From Thunnus maccoyii (Eukaryota > Chordata > Actinopteri > Scombriformes > Scombridae), in contig NC_056539.1 in the NCBI RefSeq assembly GCF_910596095.1, positions 25,938,501-26,002,500 on the forward strand: a DNA stretch of 64,000 nt, in the 5' to 3' direction. Below, piece after piece: positions 36,101 to 48,600 of the stretch (position 1 is the first letter of the stretch; every line of letters begins with the position of its first letter). The position numbers and the translations under genes are program-made. The notes under the pieces are model-generated. The model saw only the letters and a list, made by a program, of their open reading frames with translations. It did not search any database and was not told the origin of the DNA.

Positions 36101-37363
36101 TTGGCGAGAACGTCTTCAGCCGGTGGGTTGGTCATGTCCAGCCTCTCCACCCAAGGGAGGTCTCTTCTGAAGTCAGCGAGGCACTGCTTCAGACCCTCCT
36201 GCATGACAACACACATGTGAAGCGTATTATTAGATGTCCATGTTAGCCAATTCACCTTTCAGGTTTGTTGATATCATCTCACTCACCACATTGTTGACAA
36301 ACTTTTTGGGTTTATTCACCAGGACGTTCATCCCAGGTTTCAACAACCCTTTTGAGAAGGCTTCTTGGAGCTGAAGAAAACAATAGCTGGTTAGATATAC
36401 TCACTCATATTGTGTAATGCAACCAAACACACATACTGCCACAACAAAGTGATATTTAATAAAATAAATATGTCGATTTCACTGTCTTTTCAATTGAAGA
36501 CACAATCTTGTCTTAAAACAATATTCAAGTGCCCAAATGAACATTGAAACAGGTTTTTTTCCTTAACATAATCATTGCTCCTGCTTATACTGACCATTAG
36601 ATCTGTTCATAATGCACTTTCAATGTAAGTGATGGGGGCCAAAATCCACAAGCCTCCTGTGCAAAAACGTATTTAAAAGTGTATGTGAAGCTGTCCAACT
36701 GAGTCAAATCAAGTAGATATCTTTCGACGTTACAGTGTTTTTAGTGCCAAAGTCCCTCTTTTGGTTACTATACTCCCACCGCAGCTCCACAGGGAAACAC
36801 AAAGAGGGAATTTGATGCTAAAAAGACTGTAAATGTGACAGATATTCACTTGATATGACTAACTCAGACTGTTGAAACCTCATATAAGCTTCAGATAAAC
36901 TTTTAAATATATTTTTGCACAAAATGACTGTGGACACACTGTGGATTTTACACCCTATCACTTACATTGAAAGCGCATTTTGAAGGGGATCTTTTAATTG
37001 CCAGTATGAACAGGGGGAATGATTACAGCGAGGAAAACATCTCTCAGTGTTCACATGCGCACCTGTCTGTTGTTTTAAGACAGACGTGACTGTCTTAAAC
37101 TACTGTAAGTGCAAATATGTCTCCGTCCTACTCTGTATACAACAAAGACGCAGTTAGTTTTACAGAAGTTAACTTGACAGCGATATTGTTCGACTCTTGT
37201 ATAATTAAATGTCTTAATTCATTAGCTTCCACAGGCAGCGGGCTAGCTAACCAGTTAGCCAGTGTTGACTTGATAAAAGTAAACTCACCTCATTGTCTGA
37301 TAATTCGCTGTTTTCCTCCTCTGACTCCTCGCTGAGCAGCTCGTCCTCCTCCACTGACTCCAT
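33157..37363 (-). CDS. ebna1bp2: EBNA1-binding protein 2 (EBP2), ribosome biogenesis factor, 9 exons
   Basis: This is a nucleolar protein of the EBP2 family, needed for pre-rRNA processing and assembly of the 60S subunit. Coding exons on the - strand are 37363-37289, 36370-36287, 36198-36026, 35907-35784, 35537-35448, 35293-35218, 34966-34876, 34768-34597 and 33204-33157. All introns are GT-AG and the phases join to 310 residues; human is 306. Recognisable parts: acidic N-terminus (1-25), LLKPGMNVLV (34-43), GLKQCLADF and DLPWVERLD (55-75), EDDFQREMFFYRQAQA (about 101-117), RPEDYFAEMAKSDQHMQK (135-152), a lysine-rich coiled region (153-207), KYKDQKFGFGGKKSGKKWN and VSSFRAKVAHAK (244-280), and a basic C-terminus KRPGKSVRKK. 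The ATG at 37363 is chosen because MESVEEDE starts the acidic tract. An in-frame ATG at 37384 would add seven residues. Intron 1 carries a MITE. No defect is visible. Confidence 0.95.
36569..37030. mobile_element. MITE in intron 1 of EBNA1BP2
   Basis: The left end (TAATCATTGCTCCTGC, then GCACTTTCAATGTAAGTGAT) and the right end in reverse complement (TAATCATTCCCCCTGTTC, then GCGCTTTCAATGTAAGTGAT) form imperfect inverted repeats of about 85 bases, including the AAAATCCACA word on both sides. The interior has no coding frame. I recognise the CTTTCAATGTAAGTGAT block as a dispersed teleost repeat. The splice sites of the host gene are untouched. Confidence 0.65.
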
Positions 37364-37469
37364 CGTCTCACTATGGATAACCATAAAAAAATATGAGCAA
37401 ATATGAGTGGCCTTAAAACGTAAGGAAAGCTGTGGTAGTTGTGCTGTTCCTCACATGTACCGAACGTTT

Positions 37470-37486
37470 CACGTGGGGAGGAAGTG
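37470..37486. promoter_or_regulatory. E-box and ETS-like motif in the EBNA1BP2 promoter
   Basis: CACGTG at 37470-37475 is a palindromic E-box about 107 bases before the start codon, and AGGAAGTG (37479-37486) is an ETS-like core. The region to about 37545 is locally CpG-enriched with no TATA box, as in many housekeeping promoters. Ribosome-biogenesis genes are classic MYC/E-box targets. Use of these sites is inferred. Confidence 0.5.
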
Positions 37487-37563
37487 CCCGTGTTGAATGT
37501 CTGACTAACACAGTGCGCCGGCGGAAAACAAACGTGTCCGATCAAAGGTTCCTACTAGTAAGA

Positions 37564-37942
37564 ACATCTATTGATAATGTCAAGTAGCCCACCGCAGTGT
37601 GTTTCCCAGTGTGCAAATAAATCATATGATAAAAAATTGAGCGTTTGTACTCAATATATTCGTTTTAATGCAACGTTAAGATCAAAAACAGAGATAATCA
37701 TATTAATACGTTCCCTTTTAAATCTCCGATTTAAATAGTTTGAGAAGGAATGCAGTCCCGCCACATTTCTCTAATCAAATAAATACTTTTGCCGACAAAC
37801 TTTGGGAATAAATGAATGTATTCATTTATGAAAGCAATTTACAGCATGTAATACTGAGGGAAACCATCTGATGGTGCTGTTGTGCACCTTAGCAGATTGT
37901 AGGTGGAGAAGTTACTCAAAACTTTGTCTGTTACAATAAGTG
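37564..37942. other. Intergenic stretch upstream of EBNA1BP2, no gene seen
   Basis: AT-rich, without coding or repeat features I can recognise. Confidence 0.5.
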
Positions 37943-38106
<164 letters not shown>

Positions 38107-41100
38107 TTTGGTTCAGTATTCAAGGAGCTGCCAATAACTTGCCAGTGTTGCCAAGACTATTGTGTAGATCAAAGCCAAGCCTGGAATCAATTCTCTTCAA
38201 GAATCTGCTTTAAATCATTAAGAGTATGATTGTGTAAACGAAGCCTCATGACTTTCACTTGCCACCTCATCATGAAAGAAATTATTGACATCACTTTTCC
38301 ATAGCTCTCTCCCTGAGCCCATTTCTGTCACTCTGACATGGCACAATTGAGACAGATGTCTGCAGTGTTGGCCCAGTGTCACAATAGATTTGGCAGGAGT
38401 GGCTAGTAACATGAGCTCCTTTGACTAACAGTCATCTTTGCATACATCTATCAGAGTTTGTCACATAACAGATACAGGATATGATGTTTACTTCTTTGCA
38501 GACTGGCCATCAATTATGTGTAATTTGTGTGTAGGCCTATGTGTGTTTGTGTCTACCCTCTTTCTCTTTTTCATAGACTCTACTTTTAATGTTTTTTACT
38601 TTTAACTTTTATGTCTGCAAACTTATTATCTCCTATTGTAATCTATTGTAACCTTGCACAGAAATCCCTGCACTTTACACACATTTCGATGACATTGAAG
38701 TAAAGGAATGTACGCAAAGGCCATCAGCCACAGTAAGAAGGTCATATTATTGTGTACAACCTGCAACATTGTCGCTATACATAGTAGCAAGAGACATGTA
38801 GGAATTACAATCTTTCACTTTTATGTTGCATAAAGACAGTTTGTATTCATCCTTTGTAGTCACACAGCAGTCATGAGTGGAGGGCTTGCAGTTAGAGCCA
38901 GGGTGTGCACGTGCTGAATGCTAATGGTGTGCTTTGGCCAGTGACCATGAGAGTAACTTTATCTTACTCAAAATGTCACTTGAAAAAGATTTATCTCAAG
39001 TGGTCAAGCAAGGATCTTAACCCTACTGACGGCTTATATTAAGAGCTGTCAACCATGATATTGTGCACATCCATAAGACATAGTGTTGGGGTTGGTACAA
39101 CCAATATGCACTGACATTTTTGCATAAGACATTTACTGTGAGACATATCATGTAATGCAAGACAAGGGCATGCACAGCAATGTGATAAAACTGACTCCCT
39201 GACTAAGAGGTCATTTATAGATTATTAGATTTTTAGAGTGGCAAAAGATAGTCATTTGAGGTATGAAGAATCATGTTTAGTTAGAGAAGACAGTAACCAC
39301 TGTTAAATATGATTTGTAATACTAGAGAACAGATATAAACACAGGGCAGAGCATCTGCAGGCTCTCCTTTCAACCAAAGACTACAATAATGGATAACAGT
39401 ATTTAAAATGTAATGGTTTTAACCAAAAAGGAGGAAGTCAGCTTCAGTTAGCATCACACAATAATGTCCCATTTTGCTGTGTTCCCCTTGTTGTCGATGT
39501 TCATCTTGGCAGCTGAGCCACTGAGGCAAATTGTTGGGTTTTAAAATTCAGATAGAACATTCTCTCAAAATGCAGGCAATTTTGACAAAAATACAAGAGG
39601 TGTTTGCTATCTAGTCTGTAGGTATAAATCACACATCTGCATTATGTGTACATTTGTTTGTGGAGTGCTACAAATCCATGCTGATGTCTCCTACTGTGTT
39701 ATATTATTACATGTAATACTGTCATGATTTCTTGTTATACAAAACAGGGCAGACCATCTAGAGTTTCTCATCAAATAGATGCATGGATAATCAAATAACT
39801 GTCTGAGATGTTACATCCTGCAAAAATGTGTTAGATTGTTATTGACTTTTTTCCTCTTACACCAAGCTCTGATGCTCTTGCATCTGCTTTATTGACACTT
39901 TGATTCATCCTCTCTTTGATGGCTGGTTTTCAGGTATTGTTCGGTGCAGATTGGTCAGAACCACATTGGCCAGAAAGGAGTGTGGAGCTGCTCTGTATCA
40001 CTGCCTTCATTATGGCAGACCCATTTTGCCATATATTCCTAGTTGTATTGCAAAGCACATTTTTCATGTTATTCTCACATTTATTTGATTGGTTCCTTAG
40101 CAGATTGGCATTAAATAGTCTTAAAACCTGCATTTAACATTAAAATTAGTTGCTTGGAATGAGAAACATTAATAGTCATTGATTATAACATGAATTAAAC
40201 TATTTATGATAGAAGTTTATGCTAGTAAAGTTGTTTTCTAGTTTTTCTAGTCATGATATGTAGGGAAAAGTTCGCTAAATACACACACAGAAAATTATCT
40301 TTTCACTTCTTTTCAGGATTATTCCGAAGACATTTAGTTTTATGCACATTTTATTCATGCTGGAGCAAAACAGGCTGCAGTAGTCACTCTAACGCTAATA
40401 CCAGATAGACACCAGATAGACAGAGGACTGGGGACTTCTGTGATGATGACCACTGTTTATTTGAGATATCATCAGTCTCTTTCACTGGCTTATCCCCCTA
40501 GTCCTCAAAGCAGAAAATGACTGATCCCCACGAGAGTGACTTTCTCTCTATTCTGATGGAAATCAATGTTTACGATCACCACCCTTAAATCCTCCATTCT
40601 CTGTGTGGTCAGATTCCCACTTTGTGACATCTTCAAAAGGAAAAATACCATCATTTCCATTTCTGTCATTATAATCGCTTGAGCCAGACAGAAATACAGT
40701 CCATTGAATTCACATTGCGCTGTCACTCTTCATCTCAGAATGACAGGCCGCTTCCTGACAACAGATTGAAAATAAGTTGGATTCACTCTGTCAAGCTCCT
40801 CTCTTAAAGTTATTCCTGGCTGCTGCAGCTTGGGACAAAAAAAGAACACAGTCATGAATGTCTGGGTCTAAGTTGGATGAGTGGTTTACCTCCTATGCCA
40901 TCCAATCAGTTTGAAGAGACATGGTGATTTGGCAAGTAAACAATAGATTACTGGGAATACAATTTTAGGTTATTTTCTAGTCCTGATTTGTTCTGTCTTG
41001 AGTAGCTGCTCATTCCCTTTCCCTCCATCAAATGATCTGTGACATGACTGCTGAGGATTAGGCCCAGAGTATATGTATGTGCTGTGTGCCGGGACATTCT

Positions 41101-43970
41101 CTGCCACAAACAGAGCTATAACTCCCTCCACAGCCTGGGTTGAGTATCAAAGCTCAATCCAGGCTGTGTATCAAGTACCCAGGCTGAGTATCAAAGCTCA
41201 AAGGAGGCAAAAAACTGGCTTAATTTGTTATTGCACACTGAGATTTTTGGGTTTTACAAAGTATATACAATATTTTAGCTCAAGAGCAGGTAGAATTGGT
41301 GAATTTAGGAATGGCCTTCCTGGTCTTTCCTGAGTGTTTCTGATAGTACCTCAGTTCCTTGTCTAGTTCTGGTGTGGTGAAAGGCATCCAATCATTGATA
41401 TGTTGCTACGACCATATTGCAGATTTATTTGATTAATGTGCATGATATTTACTTAGCTCTAGATTTTTCAGGAAACGTCTCTCTGATTTTGTGTTTGACC
41501 AAAATAAGCAGTCCATAAATGAAATATGTAGTCTGTAGAGACCTTGCGAAAAATGTATATGATGACGATATTTGTGAAATCCTGGACAGGTGTTTGACAA
41601 TGAGATGATGGTAAGCTTTACTCAAAATGCTATTGTGACATTCCCCCCTATCCCCTCATTAAACCATTAGACAAGTTGGTGGGGAGTCAGGAAATACAAA
41701 GTGCATTTGTGCAAATATACTAACTCCTAACACCTTGTGATCCCTATTGTGGCCAATTAGCCAAACATAATGTACCCTGGCCAGGTGACAAGGTGCTTCA
41801 GAATTCAGTCTATAGACCCTCAGGTGCAAGATTGCCTTAACGACACTGAGTGTCAAGGTGAGAGCAAGTGGTCCCTCTGTGGGTTCACAACTCAATGTCC
41901 TCTCCTCTTTAGACCGGGAATTAAATGCACCTCAAAGTTCAGCCATCATACCAGTCAAATGTTATGTCCCAGCATGCTTCACAACCTCCTTGGCCCAGCC
42001 TCTGCCTGTTACTCAGAGAGCAGCTGTGCAGCCAAGATGCTAAATGACAATAAGTGATCAGGATGGAAAAGAGACAAGAGAATATTCTATAATGAGGACC
42101 AAATCACAAGCAATTGTGAAAAAGCAAGCAAGCACTGAAAAAGCCGCTGTTTTAATCTAAAACACTCAAAAAAAAACAACACTCAGTCTCAGTACAGGGA
42201 CACATTAAGAACATACTGTGAGGGATGGTGCAGTGGAGAAATGGCAGTAGTCAATAGATGGATTTCATATAATTCTTATAACTGGGGGGTGGGAGTAATT
42301 TTTGCAATGACTACAGCCAAATCTCAAGAGACATCATTTTCTAATCAGGGGTTCTCCAAATGGTCTCCTTTTTGGCATTGTGTACACATTCCCTGGCTGT
42401 AAAATCAGTTCGCTCTTCATAGAAAATCTATTATTGGGTTGTATTCAATGGGAAATTCCCTGGCTCTAGCAACCAGTACCAGCTGCAGATTTGTAAACAG
42501 TATTCATTTTTGTGAATTTTCCTCTACACCACCACCCCTCTCCTCTCCCCTGGAATCTTTAAGCCAAAGCACTTAACAGTACCATTGGTGGAAACAACTC
42601 TAGTCTTTATGGAGCATCTGCATTTGAAAAGAGTTGCAGGGGAAGTTCAACATATGTAAAAGAAATCAGACGTTGTTTTGTGACCTTCTTACTCACATTT
42701 CATTACCAAACTGCATTGGTCTGATATGTTTGACGTGTGAGGCCTGTGTGAGGCTCTCGGAGCCTTTTTATTGTATGCTAATGGTGTACTCTTCTTCTAA
42801 GCTGGGTCCGATAACAGCTCCTTTAAATCAATAATGGAAATGCAAGCTGACCACTGCCAGTGAGTTGCATACAACATGTACACACAAGAAGAACCACTTT
42901 TCCTTGATAAGAAAACTAAAAGGACCTGTGGTTTATCAAGATAAGAATTCTTAAGGTGCAGTAGCAGCCCCTAGAGGCTGCAGTGTGTATTACACCCCAC
43001 AATATCAAACAAACATCCTGATGATTTTGCTACTGCTGATGATGAGTATGCTCTCATAAGGACTTACCTGGAGCTGATACATGTATCACATGTACACAAA
43101 CAGGTGGGGAAAATTGTGTTTTAGCATCAGTTTTTACAAAGTAGACCAGTCTGTCCAGGTAGCTTTTTTGATTCCTTCATCTAATCTAACATTATTATTC
43201 TGAAGTAATGTTAACATCATTCAAAACATCTTTTATTCTGTGGTCATGTCATGTATCCACCATCTACCTCCTCTAATGCTTTACAGGAGCTGTAACATAA
43301 CTATACAGAGAGAGAAATAATAGGCTTCATAAGGCTGCATGGTTTGCTTTCATGGGAGTGTTTGACGTTCCAGCCAGTCAGTGTGTTATTCCCATATATG
43401 GCCAGGTGTTCTATCACCCAACTGAGGCATTTTATGCATCAGCACTTCTCTGTGACTTTTTTTTATTTGCTTTCCTCCCATTCTCTGTTTTTCCCTTGTC
43501 TAAATGAAGTGAAAATTGCATACTTGCATTGAGGTGTGTCCTGGTGGATCACTGGACTAGGACATTGTACAAAATAACACCCTCTCTCTCTGTCGCAATA
43601 GCACTGTCTGTTTCTTTTCCTCACTGTCAATGTGTGCTTCTTTGCTTTTTTCTTTTTTCACAACTAAACAGGTTTTGGTAAAGGGGCTACAAGCCAAGTT
43701 GAATTATCTAACTAAGAGCTTTAGATGATTGGAGATTGGGTCATTGGTCAGTTATATTGAAAATGTACCATTCAATAACCTTTAAGTATATAACATGTTA
43801 AGATACTGTAGATATAAATTAGTTTTGTATAGGGATTATTAACAAATTCAACAATGTTCTTATGCATTTTTGTATAAAAGTCTTGTGGATAGTCAGCATA
43901 TAAAACAGCTTTGACATTCACTAAAAATATAAGATGCAAAAGACATTTATATATATATATATATATATAT
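38107..43970. other. Non-coding interval, no gene seen
   Basis: No exon with splice and coding support was found on either strand. GAGTATCAAAGCTCAA occurs twice (41142-41157 and 41186-41201) in a small 44-base tandem duplication that also reuses CAGGCTG and CCAGGCTG. A (AT)n run of about 24 bases precedes the palindrome at 43971. Confidence 0.5.
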
Positions 43971-44084
43971 ATGTATTCAATTAGATGCCTATTTTCTTAT
44001 TTTTTCACACTCGGATTTATATATATATATATATATAAATCCGAGTGTGAAAAAATAAGAAAATAGGCATCTAATTGAATACAT
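43971..44084. repeat. Perfect 114-bp palindrome with an AT-repeat centre
   Basis: The arm begins ATGTATTCAATTAGATGCC, continues through ATTTTCTTATTTTTTCACAC and TCGGATTTAT, and is followed by its exact reverse complement. The centre is a TATATA run at about 44019-44036 with its midpoint between 44027 and 44028. I checked every base pair and found no mismatch. Outside the arms the symmetry stops at once. There is no coding content. It may be a recent inverted duplication, a foldback of a mobile element, or an assembly fold-back artefact. Confidence 0.95.
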
Positions 44085-45039
44085 TAAAAAACATCTATGT
44101 GCATGCATACCTATGTGTCCATATGTGTAAATTGTAAGAAACAACAAAAGCTCCAGACATAAGCTCACAAGGATGAGTGTAACATCCTCTTAGTACTCTA
44201 TGAAGAAGACATTAAAATCTTAAAGTTGTTGGAGGCTTCACTGGAGACATTATCTGAAACTAACAACTTGAACATTGGAACTTTATCTCCTTTCTAATAA
44301 AATGTTCTATAACGAGTTGGAAACTTCAGATATACTGGTATGTGGAATCTTTTTGGCATATTTTGTCCAAGCAACTATTACAATTTACATGAAATATATA
44401 AATTCTTGACCTTGAAAACAGCAGTTGATTAAAAACAATCTCGCCTCAGAATTCATTTAGTCTTTCAATCATATCACATGATCTTCAGCTGCAGATGTAG
44501 ATTTTCAGATTTCCATTTTTTCTAAGCATTTTAAGGACATCTTATCCATGTTGGCTTGAGGAAATAATTTTAAAGCATGTTTGAACACACAAGGAATTAG
44601 ACTCTGCTTTCCAGTGAATAAAGTTGTAGTTTCTCACAAATATCTCAGTATCAGTTACCCCGACATTATGAAATTCTCCTTTTAAACGCATTGATCTACA
44701 CACCTTATAATAAAAACACCTAAGGTCACATTTTATCAAAACTACTATCACTCAACACGGACTCAATATCACGAAACATTGCTCTGTGCTAAAATATAAG
44801 TATGGAGCAATCAGACTGTGATACAGAGATTATTTTGTTATCAATGCCCCACAGATAACAACCATCTGACAAAACTTGATGTATTCTTTTAAGATGAATG
44901 TATTACAGGTGGGTAAAGAAGCACAGACTGAGGTGGCTGCTGCACTGCAACAATAGAGGTCATCCCTGTTAGAAGCTTTTGGTATTTGATGCAAAGAGGT
45001 CTCTTTGTATACTCTAATCAAATGTTTAGATGCACATTT
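44085..45039. other. Non-coding interval, no gene seen
   Basis: No supported feature. AT-rich, unique-looking sequence. Confidence 0.5.
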
Positions 45040-45675
45040 GCACCTTCCTCCTCTCCTCACTTCGTTCCTCTCTTTCCTCTCTCCTGGCTTCCTCTACCTC
45101 TCCCTCTTCCCTCCATCTCTGCGTCCTTCCTCTATCCTGACACTGATTAGAAGTGAAGAGACAAATTAATTGGGGAGGGGGGGGGGGCGGGCACCAGGTT
45201 GCCAGCTTTCCCTGACAGAGGACATCCACAGAATTTTTAAGGGAAATGCGACGTCAACTTCCAACAGTGCTAAAGGGACAGGGTGTGTGTGTGTGTGTGT
45301 GCACGAGTGAAAGTATGGGTAGGAGCAGCTCGGGGCCCATGCATAATCACCTTATTATATCCCTGTGAATGGAATAGTGAATTGATCTGATTAGAGTTTG
45401 GAGGAGAAGAGAAGGCAAGGGGAGAGGCCTGGCATGTAGAGCAGCTCCCTCTGAAAGAGGATGAAAGTGGAGTGGAGGAAGGGAGGGAGAGCAGGACCAG
45501 GCAGAGAGAAGAAGAAGAAGAGGAAGGAAGGAAAGAAGGAAGGAAGGAAGAAAGGAAGGAGGGAAGGAAGAATAAGCTGAGCATAAGTATGGGAGAATGA
45601 GAGAGGAGAGGAAGAAGAGGAAAAGAAATAAGGACAATAAGCAAAGGAGGAAGGAGACAAGAGGGAAGAAGAGGA
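45040..45675. repeat. Polypyrimidine tract, G-run, (TG)n and polypurine tract cluster
   Basis: The + strand is almost pure pyrimidine (CCT/CTT) at 45045-45135, carries a G-rich run at 45173-45190 and (TG)n at 45283-45301, and is almost pure purine at 45395-45675, including an irregular (GGAA)n at 45520-45572. The 89-124-codon open frames on the - strand are proline/serine/leucine artefacts of the polypurine tract. Confidence 0.8.
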
Positions 45676-48600
45676 AATTTATTTGCTTTGCTCTCTGTCT
45701 GATTGCCTTTTTTGTCATTTCATCAATTGGTCAGTAATATCAGTTTCAATCTTTTCATCAGTTTTTCTTATTGTCTCACCCAAACAGCACCCACCAGCTA
45801 AGTGTTGAAGCCAAGGAGAGAGTGGTTGACTTAACCAAAAAAAAAGACCTTAAGGTCGATTTAGTAGCTGTTGATCATATCACACAATCTTGCTCAGAAG
45901 ATGGAGTTGCCCACTTGAATAGTAAGTTGAGAATCAAAGTTGAGGAAGCATTTGTGTGAATTGAGGAATGGATTGTGTGGTCCAATTAAGAGCTTCAGAA
46001 CAGCTACTAAATGTACCTTGAGTTTAGACAGTTGCATCAACTGCAGTTTGAAAGGGCAAGAATAAACTTTGAAATACAATCAGAAAGTGAAGTACGATGC
46101 AGTTCTTCTGATTGCTGTTGGACACTAAAACAGATTCAGACTTTATGTGAGAGACATTTCTCCCGGAATACCAAGTCAAAAAACTTTTTTTCCAATTAGA
46201 AGACAGGTTCTCCATACATAACTTTCCCTGTTCTGTTTAAGTCCTTGGTAGGCAATCGAGACCATTTGTGTTTCACTGACAGCCTATTAGGTGACATATT
46301 TGCCTGTTTTGAAAAGTCTGGTGGGCTATATCACTAAGCTGTGGTTGTTGCAGGTTGCTCACCAAACTTGAGCTCCATCCGAGATGCGCCATGTTGCCCA
46401 AAATTGGATTTTCAACATAGCAGAGAGCATAAATCAAAATTTGAGGCATCAGTTAGTCAGCACCTTGCCTCACTATGTTTCCTCCATGAATGCATTTACC
46501 CTTAATTCCTTATACAGCAGCATTCCTTAACTTTAACAATTTTCCTAATTTCTCCCCCTTGAGTTCATGATTGGAAAAAGATCTAATTCCACACTGTCTG
46601 ACAGTATCATATATGTGCAGCATATGCTTGTTCCAGCTCTTCATTGAAGCTATATGATGTTCACACTGAGTTGAATATTCAAACACAAGACCAGATGGAG
46701 TTTGCCTCACTCCACCATGTAATGTAATTATTCTACATGTATTGTGTATAATTTGATTCATATTTCCTCAGAATTCAGCCTGACATATGTGGTTCTTTTG
46801 GAAACACTGGGATCTCCAGTTGAATTTAGAATAAGGCTCTGTGTTTGGATGCACAGCTGGAGTTTGAACTAACTAGCCCACAACTCAGTCAGTGAGGTTA
46901 AAGAGATCAAGAGAGTACTTTTCCACAGTAGTTCATGGGTACATTAACTCACACAGACACCTGAACACAGAAATACAGAGCTGGGAAGAATATGATCTCA
47001 CTCCGTCTTAATTTGGCTCCCTGGAGCTGTTCAACTCTAGACAATGGTGTGCCTGTAAAATTAAACTTACTGACAATAAGGAACTACTGCGGAATTGCAA
47101 CTATTTCACAGCGATAATTCAGATAGTTGCATTACCACATGGATACTCTTTACATCAATACAAGCATCTATCCTATCCTATTTTCCCTCTGAAAACTCTG
47201 GATTCACCACAGATACGTGTGTGCGCACACACAAACCCAAACACACATCACCCAGTCAGCGATTCTCTGGGAGGCACGGCAGTACATCATAATTAGAGCC
47301 AATCAAAAAGAAGCGTTCAGCCTGTTACTTCTTGCCAGCCAGCCAGTTAGTCCATCTGGCCATACTTAAGCCTCCTGTGCTCCGCTAACTCTCTCACAAC
47401 AGCCTAATAGCTCGTTTTCATTTATGGGGAATAACTTGAATGCATGTCCTGGCAGCAAATTTTGACACACACATAGGTACCTGACACTCCACATGAACAC
47501 TAATCAGAAGGTGCGTGTGCTTTTCTTTGCATTTTTCCTCCTTTTATGTTTTGCATACTCTTCATTCTCAGTCATTTGGTGTTTCTACCATCAATACTGC
47601 ATATGCATGGGGTGTTTACTGCAGATCAGAATGAAATATATATCTGATATTGTATGTGGAGCACTAACTGACAGTGTGACTTATGGGAGCCACCGATGAC
47701 ATTTTCTTCTCACTCGTACCTCTCATCTGTCCCTCCATTTGTCCCCTCCTCACCTTTTTCTCTTTCTTTGTTTTCATCCTCTCTGTGCCTCTCTTTGTCT
47801 CTGCCTGTCATCCTCTCCTAGCCCGCTCTTCTCCTTCCCATCTCTCCTCCCTTCAGTGTGTTCCTCCCTCTAAATAATTGCCTTCCTCACTGACTCATTG
47901 TTCACTCATTTATCTCCCCTTTCCCTGTCTCTCTGATTACCGCTCTGCAAATCAGGTTTCTCCATCCCTTCGTGTCATACCTGCAGCCTCCTGCACCTTC
48001 TCTATTCTGTTGTTGTGTGGCTTCTGGACTTTGCAGGTACAACATTTTGGATTATGTCGATTTAGCTGTTTGTATGCTATATTCATTTATTTTTTTTGTG
48101 ATTATACCATATATCCAGAAGAGATGTATTGTTATATCGTATTTTTTTGTAAAATAAAGACATTTACTGTGCATATAGTATAATGAATGGCATAGCAATA
48201 AAACTATCTGCCCATCCTCACAATAAAAGAGTACAAAGATCCCAATAACCTTATTCTTCAGACATACAGACAGTTGATATCTTGTACTATTTTTATCTTA
48301 GCTTTTGACTCACTAGGCTTACTTTCACAATTATTTTCTGCATAGAGTGTATCTAGCTAAAACATGATTGGGTGTTTTCTGTGTATAATTAAACTAAATG
48401 CGTATCACCTACTGTACATGCTTGTAAAATGTGAGCAGCTTACTCACAAAAAATATATATTACTAACTAAATCAGTAGCTAACATTATTTTGGTGGCATT
48501 TTATCAAAATCACAGAAGGTCTAGTTTGTGAAAAGTAACATAACATTTATTTTACTGCATGTTTGCAACGCAATGAACTCACACAGGTGTTCTCACTTAT

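Noticed and set aside
45270..45718. 89-124-codon Ser/Pro/Leu-rich - strand frames
   Set aside because: They are translations of the polypurine tract and show only its repeat composition.
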